Source: Paludifilum halophilum (lineage in GTDB: Bacteria > Bacillota > Bacilli > Thermoactinomycetales > DSM-45169). From it: 64,000 bases of DNA. The notes beneath the pieces are model-generated. The model was given only the letters and a program-made list of their open reading frames with translations. It was not told where the DNA came from and did no database searches. The position numbers and the translations under genes were made by a program. Location: the NCBI RefSeq assembly GCF_002245355.1, contig NZ_NOWF01000007.1, positions 1-64,000 of the forward strand, given 5' to 3'. Below, piece by piece: positions 53,415-61,183 of this stretch; the first letter of the stretch is position 1, and each line of letters opens with the position of its first letter.

Positions 53415-54415
53415 CGCCTGACTCTCCTTTTGGTAGAATCCCTTTCAACCAATTGAACGTCCAACTCCGTCACGGACGGCTCCTCCGTCTCTCCGCGGAT
53501 CCGGCCAATCAGCCGTTTCGCCGCTGTCGCTCCCATTTCGTAGATCGGTTGGGCAACGGTCGTCAGTTCCGGTTCGGTCATCTCGGCAATCGCCACTCCG
53601 TCAAAACCGCACAAGCTGACCTGCTCGGGAACGGAGACTCCCATCCGATGGAGAGCTTTCAGCGCCCCCGCCGCCATTAAGTCATTCCCGGCAAAAATCC
53701 CGTCCACATCCGGATGATACTCCAGCAAAGCTTGTGCCGCCCCGATGCCCCCGGATATGGAAAAATGTCCGGGAACAATCAGTGCCGGATCGAACCCTTT
53801 CAAATGACGGATCGTATCCAAATATCCCTGTTTTCGCTCCTGGGCGGTAATCAGCTCTTCCGGCCCGGCGATGTGGGCGATCTTGCGGCACCCGAGGGAC
53901 AGCAGGTGTTGGACCGCCGTTTTCGCCCCCTCGACATTTTTCGAACGGATGATACTGCAGTTTCCTCTCCGGGGGGCCCGGTCCAATACCACCAGTGAAA
54001 TTCCGTGGCCCCTCATCGTCTGGATATCCTCCTCATCCAACGTGTTGGAAGCGAAGATCATACCATCAATGTACCGCTGCTGAAGCACTTGGATATACAG
54101 TTTCTCTTTGGGTGCCTGATCGTCGGAATTGCAGAAGATCACCGTGAACTTGTGATGCCGGGCGGTATCCTCCACCGCCCGGGCCAGTTCCGAAAAAAAG
54201 GGGTTCATGATATCCGGCAAAATGACGGCGATTGTCCCGGTTTTTTTACTGGCCAACCCCCGTGCGACGGTATTGGGTTCGTAATCCATCACCTGGATCG
54301 CTTCCCGCACCCGGGATTCCGTATCTTTGTTCACATAGCTGTTCCCATTGATCACTCGGGAAACAGTCGCCACGGAAACCCCGGCTTGTCGGGCCACATC
54401 TCGAATAGTCGTCAT
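53411..54415 (-). CDS. rbsR: LacI family repressor of the ribose operon
   Basis: This 334-residue regulator starts with the LacI helix-turn-helix TIRDVARQAGVSVATVSRVI and hinge EPNTVARGLASKKTG, followed by the sugar-binding domain (GTIAVILPDIMNPFF, FAGNDLMAAGALKAL, CGFDG). Ribose is the likely inducer by context. The ATG at 54415 with GGGTGAT is preferred; an earlier ATG has no site. LacI-type palindromes lie upstream. Confidence 0.9.
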   Translation of the reverse strand: MTTIRDVARQAGVSVATVSRVINGNSYVNKDTESRVREAIQVMDYEPNTVARGLASKKTGTIAVILPDIMNPFFSELARAVEDTARHHKFTVIFCNSDDQAPKEKLYIQVLQQRYIDGMIFASNTLDEEDIQTMRGHGISLVVLDRAPRRGNCSIIRSKNVEGAKTAVQHLLSLGCRKIAHIAGPEELITAQERKQGYLDTIRHLKGFDPALIVPGHFSISGGIGAAQALLEYHPDVDGIFAGNDLMAAGALKALHRMGVSVPEQVSLCGFDGVAIAEMTEPELTTVAQPIYEMGATAAKRLIGRIRGETEEPSVTELDVQLVERDSTKRRVRR

Positions 54416-54442
54416 ATTGTGAATATCACCCATTTTCGACTG

Positions 54443-54491
54443 GTAACCAATTACAACCTTATGTAAAAAAGATTATTTGTAACCGGTTACA
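54443..54491 (-). promoter_or_regulatory. Ribose operon operators
   Basis: TGTAACCGGTTACA (54478-54491) is a perfect 14-bp palindrome with the central CG typical of LacI-family sites. A second, weaker half-symmetric site GTAACCAATTAC lies at 54443-54454. They are 36 bp apart centre to centre and flank the likely promoter. Confidence 0.7.
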
Positions 54492-54640
54492 CTTTCTTTT
54501 TGTTCAACCCTACTCCATTTGTATTAAGGGTGTCAATCCCATTTTATTGTAGGATCAAAAATGAGCGCCCCGTGATTGAACAACCCTTTCAGAAGGAAAG
54601 ATTCAAGCGTATAATCCTTGACCGGGAAAGGAGCGTTTGT

Positions 54641-55587
54641 ATGAAAGCCGTTATTATGAAAGGATACGGCGGGCCGGAACAGATGGAACTCGCCGATGTC
54701 CCCAAGCCGAAACCGGGTGACCGGGACGTCCTGATCGAAGTTCATGCCACTTCGGTCAACCCCGTGGACTGGAAAATTCGGGAAGATTATCTGAAAGGAT
54801 TTTTGGAATACGACTTTCCTCTGATTCTCGGATTTGATGTCGCCGGCATCGTTGTGGAAACCGGTTCGCAGGCTTCCCGGTTTCAACCGGGAGACAAGGT
54901 ATTCAGCCGCCCGGACATTCAACGGAACGGCGCTTATGCAGAATATATCGCCGTCGACGAGTCTTATGTGGCTCCCAAACCGGACAACCTTTCCTTTGAG
55001 GAAGCGGCTTCCGTCCCTCTTGTCGCCTTGACGGCCTGGCAGAGCCTGTTCGATTTCGCCGGCCTGAACGAAGGGCAAAAGGTATTGATCCACGCCGGTG
55101 CCGGCGGAGTGGGCAGTATGGGAATCCAGTTGGCCAAACATACCGGAGCCCACGTGCCGGAGCCCACGTGGCGACCACTTGCAGTACCCGAAACGTCGAC
55201 CTGGTAAAGAAATTGGGAGCCGATGAAGCGGTGGATTATACCCGGGAGGATTTCGAAGAGCGATTGCAAAACTATGATCTCGTCTTTGACACGCTGGGCG
55301 GAGAAATCCAGCAAAAAAGCTATCGAGTCCTGAAAAAAGGAGGTACACTGGTCTCCATCGCCGAACCTCCCCGGGAAAGCGATGCGGAACCCTATGGTGT
55401 CCGGGTCGGTTATGTATTTGTTCAATCCAACGGGGAGCAGCTGGCTAAAATCGGAGACATGCTGGAAGAGGGCGAATTAAAACCCCTGATCGCCGAAACC
55501 GTTCCCCTGGAACAGATCAAACAGGCTCACGAAAAGAACAAAGAAGGCCATACCCGGGGGAAAATCGTCGTTCAGGTCAAGGAATAA
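54641..55587 (+). pseudogene. Zinc-free MDR oxidoreductase disrupted by a 14-bp tandem duplication
   Basis: The N-terminal part (MKAVIMKGYGGPEQMELADV to HAGAGGVGSMGIQLAKHTGA) and the C-terminal part (TTCSTRNVDLVKKLGADEAV to GKIVVQVKE) are both intact and belong to one quinone-oxidoreductase-type protein of about 310 residues. Between them ccggagcccacgtg occurs twice in direct tandem (55143-55156 and 55157-55170), shifting the frame and giving a stop at 55207. Removing one copy restores a continuous frame. The ATG has AAAGGAG and a TATAAT lies about 30 nt upstream. Confidence 0.88.
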
Positions 55588-55627
55588 ACTCCATTCAACC
55601 TGCTAAGCACGACGGTTGCCGTCTTTA

Positions 55628-55667
55628 AGAAAAAAGCCCACCCGACTGCACCGGGTGGGCGTTTTTG
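55628..55667. terminator. Terminator after the oxidoreductase pseudogene
   Basis: AAAAAAGCCCACCCG pairs with CGGGTGGGCGTTTTT around a 7-nt loop; T and A flanks make it usable in both directions. Confidence 0.9.
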
Positions 55668-56065
55668 ATATGCAAAAAACGCATAGCGAGACCGGTCAAT
55701 GGAGCAACCTTGGCGAGGCTTGTGCTCCCATGAGTGCAAAGGATCTACGCCGCCCTCCCCCTCCCCAACTTGGTTTCCAGATCGGGGCACTAGAAGCGTT
55801 GTGAAATAAGTGAGCGGCGGCATTTACCCGAAGCCGCTCCGAATCTTCCTGCTGCGGGCAGGGGCAAATGCCTGCGGATGCAACACAAAGAAGCTTTTGC
55901 CCCTAAACGCCCTTGCAGGCTGATTCTCCGCTGGGCAGGACAGCGTCCTTTACTTCGGGCGCTAGCCCATCAATTCTGTGGTGCCCGTGGGTGCAAAGTC
56001 GCTAATTCGGGTAAACGCTCCCCTCCTCTTCTTGAATCGAACATTAAATCACAACGCTACTAGGG
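55668..56065. repeat. Dispersed palindrome-ended intergenic repeat, copy C (largest)
   Basis: The core (gcaaaaaacgcatag at 55672-55686, then cttgtgctc and gagtgcaaag to 55742) is nearly identical to copy A. It is followed by a palindrome-ended segment with arms ctagaagcgttgtg (55790-55803) and cacaacgctactag (56050-56063) and inner arms near 55812-55832 and 56016-56030. Several smaller hairpins lie inside. The right end touches the stop codon of the ABC ATPase gene. Confidence 0.65.
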
Positions 56066-56854
56066 TGTATCTCTTTCCTTCTTCCGTTGTTTTTCGGAGA
56101 AAAAAAGAATGTGGGGGCGACCGGTTCTCGGATGGCGGATCACTTCCGTATCCACGCCGAAGATTTGACGAAGCAAATTCGGTTGGAGCAGCTGTTCCGG
56201 TGGTCCTGAAGCCGCAATTTTTCCGTTGCAAATGGCATACAGCCGATGACAGTAGGTGGCGGCGATATTCAGATCGTGTAAAGCGGCGAAGATGGTGATA
56301 TCCAGTTGCTCCAGTAAATCCATCAGTTGCAATTGATAACGGACATCCAGATGGTTGGTCGGCTCGTCCAATATCAGAACCTGAGCCTCCTGGGCCAACG
56401 CCCTGGCGATCAATACCCGTTGTTTTTCTCCGCCGGACAGGCTTAAAAAGGATCGCCCCCGGAAATCCGCCATCCCCACTCGCTCCAAAGCATTCGCCGC
56501 AATGTCCCGATCCGAATCGGTTTCCGCCTCCCACCATCCTTTATGAGGATGACGACCCATCCGCACCATTTCTTCCACGGTAAAATCGAATTCAACCATG
56601 GTTTCCTGGCGCAGAACACTCATCAACTGCGCCATTCGCCGGCGGGAGAGGGAACGGACATCCCGCTCGTCCAGCCGAATCACCCCCTGATCGAGCTTGA
56701 AACGGCGATACACATTTTTCAACAAAGTCGATTTCCCGCTCCCATTGGGACCGATCAGCCCGACGAATTCTCCGCTGTCGATCCGGCAGTCAATCTCCCG
56801 GAGCAGTTCGCGTTCCCCAATCGAATAAGAGACAGCCTCACATGAAAGGTTCAT
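56060..56854 (-). CDS. btuD: Cobalamin-type ABC transporter ATP-binding protein
   Basis: This 264-residue FecE/BtuD-type ATPase has Walker A GPNGSGKST at 35-43, the Q-loop in SVLRQETMV, signature LSGGEKQRVLIARAL and Walker B VLILDEPTNHLD. It energises uptake through the adjacent permease. The ATG overlaps the permease stop as ATGA. Siderophore uptake is the alternative by family, but the upstream cobalamin riboswitch favours vitamin B12. Confidence 0.88.
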   Translation of the reverse strand: MNLSCEAVSYSIGERELLREIDCRIDSGEFVGLIGPNGSGKSTLLKNVYRRFKLDQGVIRLDERDVRSLSRRRMAQLMSVLRQETMVEFDFTVEEMVRMGRHPHKGWWEAETDSDRDIAANALERVGMADFRGRSFLSLSGGEKQRVLIARALAQEAQVLILDEPTNHLDVRYQLQLMDLLEQLDITIFAALHDLNIAATYCHRLYAICNGKIAASGPPEQLLQPNLLRQIFGVDTEVIRHPRTGRPHILFFSEKQRKKERDTP

Positions 56855-57939
56855 CGATCATCCCCTCCAAACGTATACGAGCTGCGACGCAAAAGCCAAA
56901 TAAAGAAAGGTCCCCCGCACAGGGCGGTGATGATTCCGATGGGCAGTTCTTCCGGGGCGATCGCAACCCTGGCCAACACATCCGCCCAGATGACGAACAT
57001 CGCTCCCAGTAAAGCACTCACCGGCAAAACGCGGCGGTGATCCGAGCCCGTAAACGGACGGACCATGTGAGGAACCATCAACCCGACAAAGCCGATCGGC
57101 CCGCTGACCGCCACAATGATCCCCGTCAACAATGCGGAAGCAACGATGATCTCCACACGGAACCACCGGGTAGCGACACCGAGGGTTTCCGCCGTCTCTT
57201 CACCGAGAAGCATGGCATTCAGCGAACGGTGCCTGATATACAGGTAGACGATACCCGCGATCACGACGAGGGAGGGAAGCGAGAGGGAAGTCCACTCAGC
57301 GCCGGCTAAACTGCCGAACAGCCAGAACATCGCATTGCGGATCTCCGCTTCGTTTTTGGCGGTGATGACGATCAATTGGGTAATGGCGGAACCGATCGCG
57401 GAAATGGCGACTCCCGCCAGAATCACCCGCACTGGAGACAGATGCCCGCGAATATGAGACAACAGCAGTACGGTCAGAACCGCCGACAGAGCCCCGATAA
57501 AGGCAGCCGCCGACAAGGCATAAACCCCTAACAGACTGAACGCTCCCAACAGGATCACCAGGGTGGCTCCCACGGAAGCTCCGGCGGAAACCCCGATAAT
57601 ATAAGGATCAGCCAGGGAGTTTTTCAGCAAAGCCTGCATCGCCGTTCCCACCACCGCCAATCCACTGCCCACTATCACCCCGAGCAGGGCCCGGGGGAAG
57701 CGAACCTCCCAGACAATCGTCTGCTGAGCTGTCGTCCCGTCTGCGGAGCCTCCCAATATTTGCGAAATAGCGATATCCCAGACGGTCACCGGATGAATCC
57801 GTACGGGACCGATCATGACCGCTAAGGTGACGGAAATCAGGAGCAAGAGAAACATCCCGGCCGTAACCGTCGGAAAAAGGAGGGGGGATCGGCAGGGTTT
57901 CACCAACAGGGATCGTTTCTTTTTTTCCATCGGAAGCAA
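56851..57939 (-). CDS. btuC: Cobalamin-type ABC transporter permease (FecCD family)
   Basis: This 362-residue permease has about ten membrane helices. Family segments are RFPRALLGVIVGSGLAVVGT, KNSLADPYIIGVSAGASVGA, VSGPIGFVGLMVPHMVRPFTG and the EELPIGIITALCGGPFF end. A basic N-terminus precedes the first helix. The start is TTG 57939, or ATG three codons later; GGGGATGA is upstream. It is 19 nt downstream of the binding-protein gene. Confidence 0.9.
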   Translation of the reverse strand: MLPMEKKKRSLLVKPCRSPLLFPTVTAGMFLLLLISVTLAVMIGPVRIHPVTVWDIAISQILGGSADGTTAQQTIVWEVRFPRALLGVIVGSGLAVVGTAMQALLKNSLADPYIIGVSAGASVGATLVILLGAFSLLGVYALSAAAFIGALSAVLTVLLLSHIRGHLSPVRVILAGVAISAIGSAITQLIVITAKNEAEIRNAMFWLFGSLAGAEWTSLSLPSLVVIAGIVYLYIRHRSLNAMLLGEETAETLGVATRWFRVEIIVASALLTGIIVAVSGPIGFVGLMVPHMVRPFTGSDHRRVLPVSALLGAMFVIWADVLARVAIAPEELPIGIITALCGGPFFIWLLRRSSYTFGGDDR

Positions 57940-57958
57940 GCCGTCTCATCCCCTTTCA

Positions 57959-59044
57959 TTACCGGAATTGCTCCGGATAAAATCCCTTGGCCAGGGTTTT
58001 TACGGCCCGCACATTGCGAACTCCTTCAAAAACGTCGGAAAGGGGAAGGACAACAAAGCGCTCTTCACGCACCGCTGTCACATGTTTCAGAGCCGGGTTT
58101 TCCTTGATCGAACGAATCTTATCCTCTGCCGAATGATGACCGTAGTCATTAATCACGATCACTTCCGGATTTCGCTTGACCGCCTCTTCCCAGCCAACCT
58201 CCGTCCAGCTTTTATTCAAGTCGCTGAAAACATTTTTGCCGCCGGCCAGGGAGATAAGTTCCGTTTCCAGACTGTTCCCCGTCGTATAAAGCCCCTTCTC
58301 TCCGCTGTCATAAACCAGAACGCGAACCGGCTTTTCCCGGTCCCCTACTCGGTTCTGTACCTTTTGGATATCCGCTTTCATCTGACGGATCAGTTTCTCC
58401 GCTCGAGACTCCACATCAAAAATCCGTCCGAGATTGCGAATGTCTTCGTAGACATCCTCCATCCCCGGATGTTCAGCATAAGTCCCTTGAACCACATACG
58501 CCGGGATGCCGCTGTCCGCCAATCGCTCAAGTGATCCCGCCTTCTCGTCGGTGAAGGCACTCAGCCTTCCGATGACAAAATCCGGTTCCGCTCCCAGCAA
58601 CACTTCGAAGGAGGGGTATCGCTCCGCCAAAACCGGGATTTGATCGTATGGCTTTTGAAACCGGGGCAGAATCTCATCATCCAGATAAGCGGTGCCCGCC
58701 ATCCGCTCCTCCAGGCCCAGTGCCAGCATGATTTCTGTGGTGTGCTGGTTTAAACTGACGGCCCGTTGCGGGATTTTCTCGAATTGCAGTGTTCGATTAT
58801 AATTTTCCAGAGTGACCGGCCGCTTTGACGATTTCAGTTGTGAATCATCGGAATCAGGTTTTGAGGATACGGCGCTACACCCCGCCGACAGAGAAGCCGC
58901 GGCCATCACGGCGGCGGAACAGAGAAGCAAAGATCTTTTTCCGATGGCGAAAGGTCGATCAGCCATTCGTCGACTCAACCGCCTCCGGTGGCCTCCGCAA
59001 AATAACGATACAACAGCACCGATCATCAACCGTATCAATCGCAA
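57959..59044 (-). CDS. btuF: Cobalamin-type ABC transporter substrate-binding lipoprotein
   Basis: This protein has a lipobox (LSAGC) followed by a Ser/Asp/Lys-rich linker and the helical-backbone binding fold (KIPQRAVSLNQHTTEIMLALG, ERYPSFEVLLGAEPDFVIGR, TEVGWEEAVKRNPEVIVIND). It would capture cobalamin or a cobinamide outside the cell. The start is unclear: TTG 59044 has the only good site (GGGAGG) but gives a 55-residue leader with an RRRLSRR run before the signal core; ATG 58966 gives a normal 30-residue lipoprotein signal. Confidence 0.85.
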   Translation of the reverse strand: MRLIRLMIGAVVSLFCGGHRRRLSRRMADRPFAIGKRSLLLCSAAVMAAASLSAGCSAVSSKPDSDDSQLKSSKRPVTLENYNRTLQFEKIPQRAVSLNQHTTEIMLALGLEERMAGTAYLDDEILPRFQKPYDQIPVLAERYPSFEVLLGAEPDFVIGRLSAFTDEKAGSLERLADSGIPAYVVQGTYAEHPGMEDVYEDIRNLGRIFDVESRAEKLIRQMKADIQKVQNRVGDREKPVRVLVYDSGEKGLYTTGNSLETELISLAGGKNVFSDLNKSWTEVGWEEAVKRNPEVIVINDYGHHSAEDKIRSIKENPALKHVTAVREERFVVLPLSDVFEGVRNVRAVKTLAKGFYPEQFR

Positions 59045-59082
59045 GATTCACCCTCCCATCGTTGATAGAAGCATCCACACCA

Positions 59083-59117
59083 TAAACAAAGCTCCAACCG
59101 GAAAAGTTGGAGCTTCT
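59083..59117 (-). terminator. Riboswitch-controlled terminator upstream of btuF
   Basis: On the minus strand AAGCTCCAAC and GTTGGAGCTT pair around a 7-nt loop and are followed by TGTTT. It stands between the cobalamin aptamer and the btuF start. Confidence 0.8.
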
Positions 59118-59194
59118 GTGTACACAAAAAGTCAGACGATCATCAGGGATTCATCGCCATTCTCTGTTTGACACCTCTCCTCTCCGCGAAGGTT

Positions 59195-59372
59195 TCCGGT
59201 GCGGCATGCCGGGTAGGTCTCCTGGCTTCCGGGTCATCACCTTCCTTCGCCTTCCCCGGTCATCCAACCGAGTGGCATCGAGGAAAGAAGGCTATCCGGT
59301 TACAGTGGCGGGACCGCTCGGGATTTTCACCCGATTCCCTGTTACCCCCTGCTTCAACAGGGGCACCCGACT
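59195..59372 (-). ncRNA. Cobalamin riboswitch
   Basis: On the minus strand the conserved elements appear in order: GGGAATCGGGTGAAAATCCC, then GCGGTCCCGCCACTGTAA, and the B12 box AAGCCAGGAGACCTACCC (about 59210-59230). Closing helix strands lie near 59361-59368 and 59199-59205. The aptamer is followed by an intrinsic terminator, so cobalamin would switch off the btu genes at the level of transcription. Confidence 0.93.
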
Positions 59373-59656
59373 GCATCGGATATTCATTTTTTTCTGCCCT
59401 ATTGATTTCTATAATGGATGGAAGAAATCCTTTATCAACAAAACCGTGAATCCGGATCCGGGTAACCGGCATCAAACAAGGTCCAATCCTATCATCCCTG
59501 TTTGTATCAAAAGGACAATAAAACCATACATTCATTTAAAAAATTAATTAATACGTGCAAATCATCAGAAAATATGCTATCATGCCAAAGAAAGCTTTCT
59601 ATCAACCCCTATTTATGATAAAAATAACACATAGGTCCATGAAAGGTGGTTGGATT

Positions 59657-60991
59657 ATGAGCACCATCGCCGTACACGAGATCGGCGAAATTATCCGAAA
59701 AGTAAGGAAGGAACAGGGACTTCGCCTGGAAGACTTGGCGGATGAAAACATCTCCCCCGCCACCATCAGCAATATCGAACGAGGCGTTCCCCATGTGAAC
59801 CAGGATAAAACAAAGTATCTCATGAAAAAACTGAATATTGACATGGACCGTCTTCCCGAATTGATGATGAGCGAGCAGGAACAACTGGAAAATCTGAGGT
59901 TTGAACTCTTTTCTATTCAAAGCCTGCGGGATACGGGAGACGCGGACCAAGCGCTGGAGGAGTTGAACCGGCTGGAACTCGATGATTCGCATCCCCTGGC
60001 GGCCACTTATCATTATCTGAAGGGAAAATGCTTCTACAGCCGAAAAAAATGGAAAAAAGCGGAACGCTCCTACTACAACGCCATCCGGCTGGCCAACCAA
60101 AACTCCTATGATAAAACTACAAACATCGAGGCTGTCAGTTTTTTAGAACTTGGTCTTTGCAGCTATACTCAAAACGACTTAAATCAAGCCTTACAATATA
60201 CACATAGTTCGAAGGATGCCTTTGTTCAAGGCGGAGAGCGACCTTATATCTGGTATGTTGCCAATTTTAACGAAGCACTCTTCTTGGAACGGTTGGGTCG
60301 TTTGGCCGAAAGTATGAAAGTGATTCATGAAATCTGGGATTCCCTCGTTCATACGGATAAAATCGAAACCGTCATCTCCTTTTACTGGTTGCGTTCCGAA
60401 CTGTTGCGTCGTAACGGTCTACACGACGAAGCAATCGATTACGCCATGCAGGGGTTGGAAAAAGCGAGGCAAAACCTAAGCTACAACCTCATCTTTGAAC
60501 TGTGGACAGTCCTGGGAAGTACTTATATGGCCAAAGAGAATTGGAATGCCGCCAAAACCTGTTTTAATCGGGCTCTTCATCTAAAAGGGAAATTCACCCA
60601 AGAACAAAGATTTGTGACCACATATGCTCGGTTAGGTCAATTGTATATGCTTCAAGAAAAGTGGGACGAGGCGTATGACGTGATCAGCCAAGCCATTTTA
60701 GTCGGAGAAAAATACGATGACGCACCCAAGCTGACCTATGCCCTTCAAGTAATGGGAGATTATTATCGCACCCGAGAGAAAAAAGAGAAAGCCATCCCTT
60801 ATTATCAAAGAGCTCTTGAACTGGCCCAAAAACACAACTACAAAAAGAAAAAGTACAAAGCCCTCTTCCGACTGGCGCAATGTTGGGATGGGTTGGACGA
60901 GGAGGAATTTCAGAAGCATACGCATAATATGTATTTAGTACAGCAAGAGCTCCAAAGAGAGGAGGGAGATTCCTTTGAGGAAGTGGAGTAA
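59657..60991 (+). CDS. HTH-TPR regulator, RRNPP type (NprR-like), 1
   Basis: This 444-residue protein starts with an XRE helix-turn-helix (GEIIRKVRKEQGLRLEDLAD, ENISPATISNIERG) and continues with a long array of TPR-like helical repeats, e.g. LKGKCFYSRKKWKKAERSYY, LGSTYMAKENWNAAKTCFNR and LGQLYMLQEKWDEAYDVISQ. This is the layout of peptide-sensing RRNPP regulators such as NprR and PlcR. ATG 59657 has AAAGGTGG. The 3' end overlaps a small secreted-peptide gene by 17 nt. A close paralogue lies convergent at 61184-62482. Its DNA targets are unknown. Confidence 0.85.
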   Translation: MSTIAVHEIGEIIRKVRKEQGLRLEDLADENISPATISNIERGVPHVNQDKTKYLMKKLNIDMDRLPELMMSEQEQLENLRFELFSIQSLRDTGDADQALEELNRLELDDSHPLAATYHYLKGKCFYSRKKWKKAERSYYNAIRLANQNSYDKTTNIEAVSFLELGLCSYTQNDLNQALQYTHSSKDAFVQGGERPYIWYVANFNEALFLERLGRLAESMKVIHEIWDSLVHTDKIETVISFYWLRSELLRRNGLHDEAIDYAMQGLEKARQNLSYNLIFELWTVLGSTYMAKENWNAAKTCFNRALHLKGKFTQEQRFVTTYARLGQLYMLQEKWDEAYDVISQAILVGEKYDDAPKLTYALQVMGDYYRTREKKEKAIPYYQRALELAQKHNYKKKKYKALFRLAQCWDGLDEEEFQKHTHNMYLVQQELQREEGDSFEEVE

Positions 60992-61118
60992 AAAAACAAC
61001 CGTATTTTTGTCATTTGCAGTTATCATTTCACTGTCTTTCCTGACCACTCTTGATCATACACCGAATATTCAAGAAAAAAATACCGCCGTCCACTTCGAT
61101 GAACCGATTGAAAGTTAA
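60975..61118 (+). CDS. Candidate exported signalling peptide (Phr/NprX-like)
   Basis: This 47-residue product has a basic N-terminus (MRKWSKK), a hydrophobic segment of about 17 residues (TTVFLSFAVIISLSFL) and a hydrophilic tail (LDHTPNIQEK, NTAVHFDEPIES), the make-up of secreted pro-peptides. The TTG at 60975 is preceded by GAGGAGGGAG at normal distance inside the end of the regulator gene, and the frame stops just before a strong terminator. Position right behind an HTH-TPR regulator is where Phr, NprX and PapR genes lie. The mature peptide is not identifiable. Confidence 0.7.
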   Translation: MRKWSKKTTVFLSFAVIISLSFLTTLDHTPNIQEKNTAVHFDEPIES

Positions 61119-61155
61119 TTTTTAGCCGAGCGATTCATATCGCTCGGCTTATTTC
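61119..61155. terminator. Bidirectional terminator between the two HTH-TPR units
   Basis: An 11-bp perfect stem agccgagcgat/atcgctcggct with a 4-nt loop, T-rich on the plus side and A-rich in front, so it can end both convergent transcripts. Confidence 0.9.
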
Positions 61156-61183
61156 AGCCTAAGATTCCGATATCGATAAGAGA

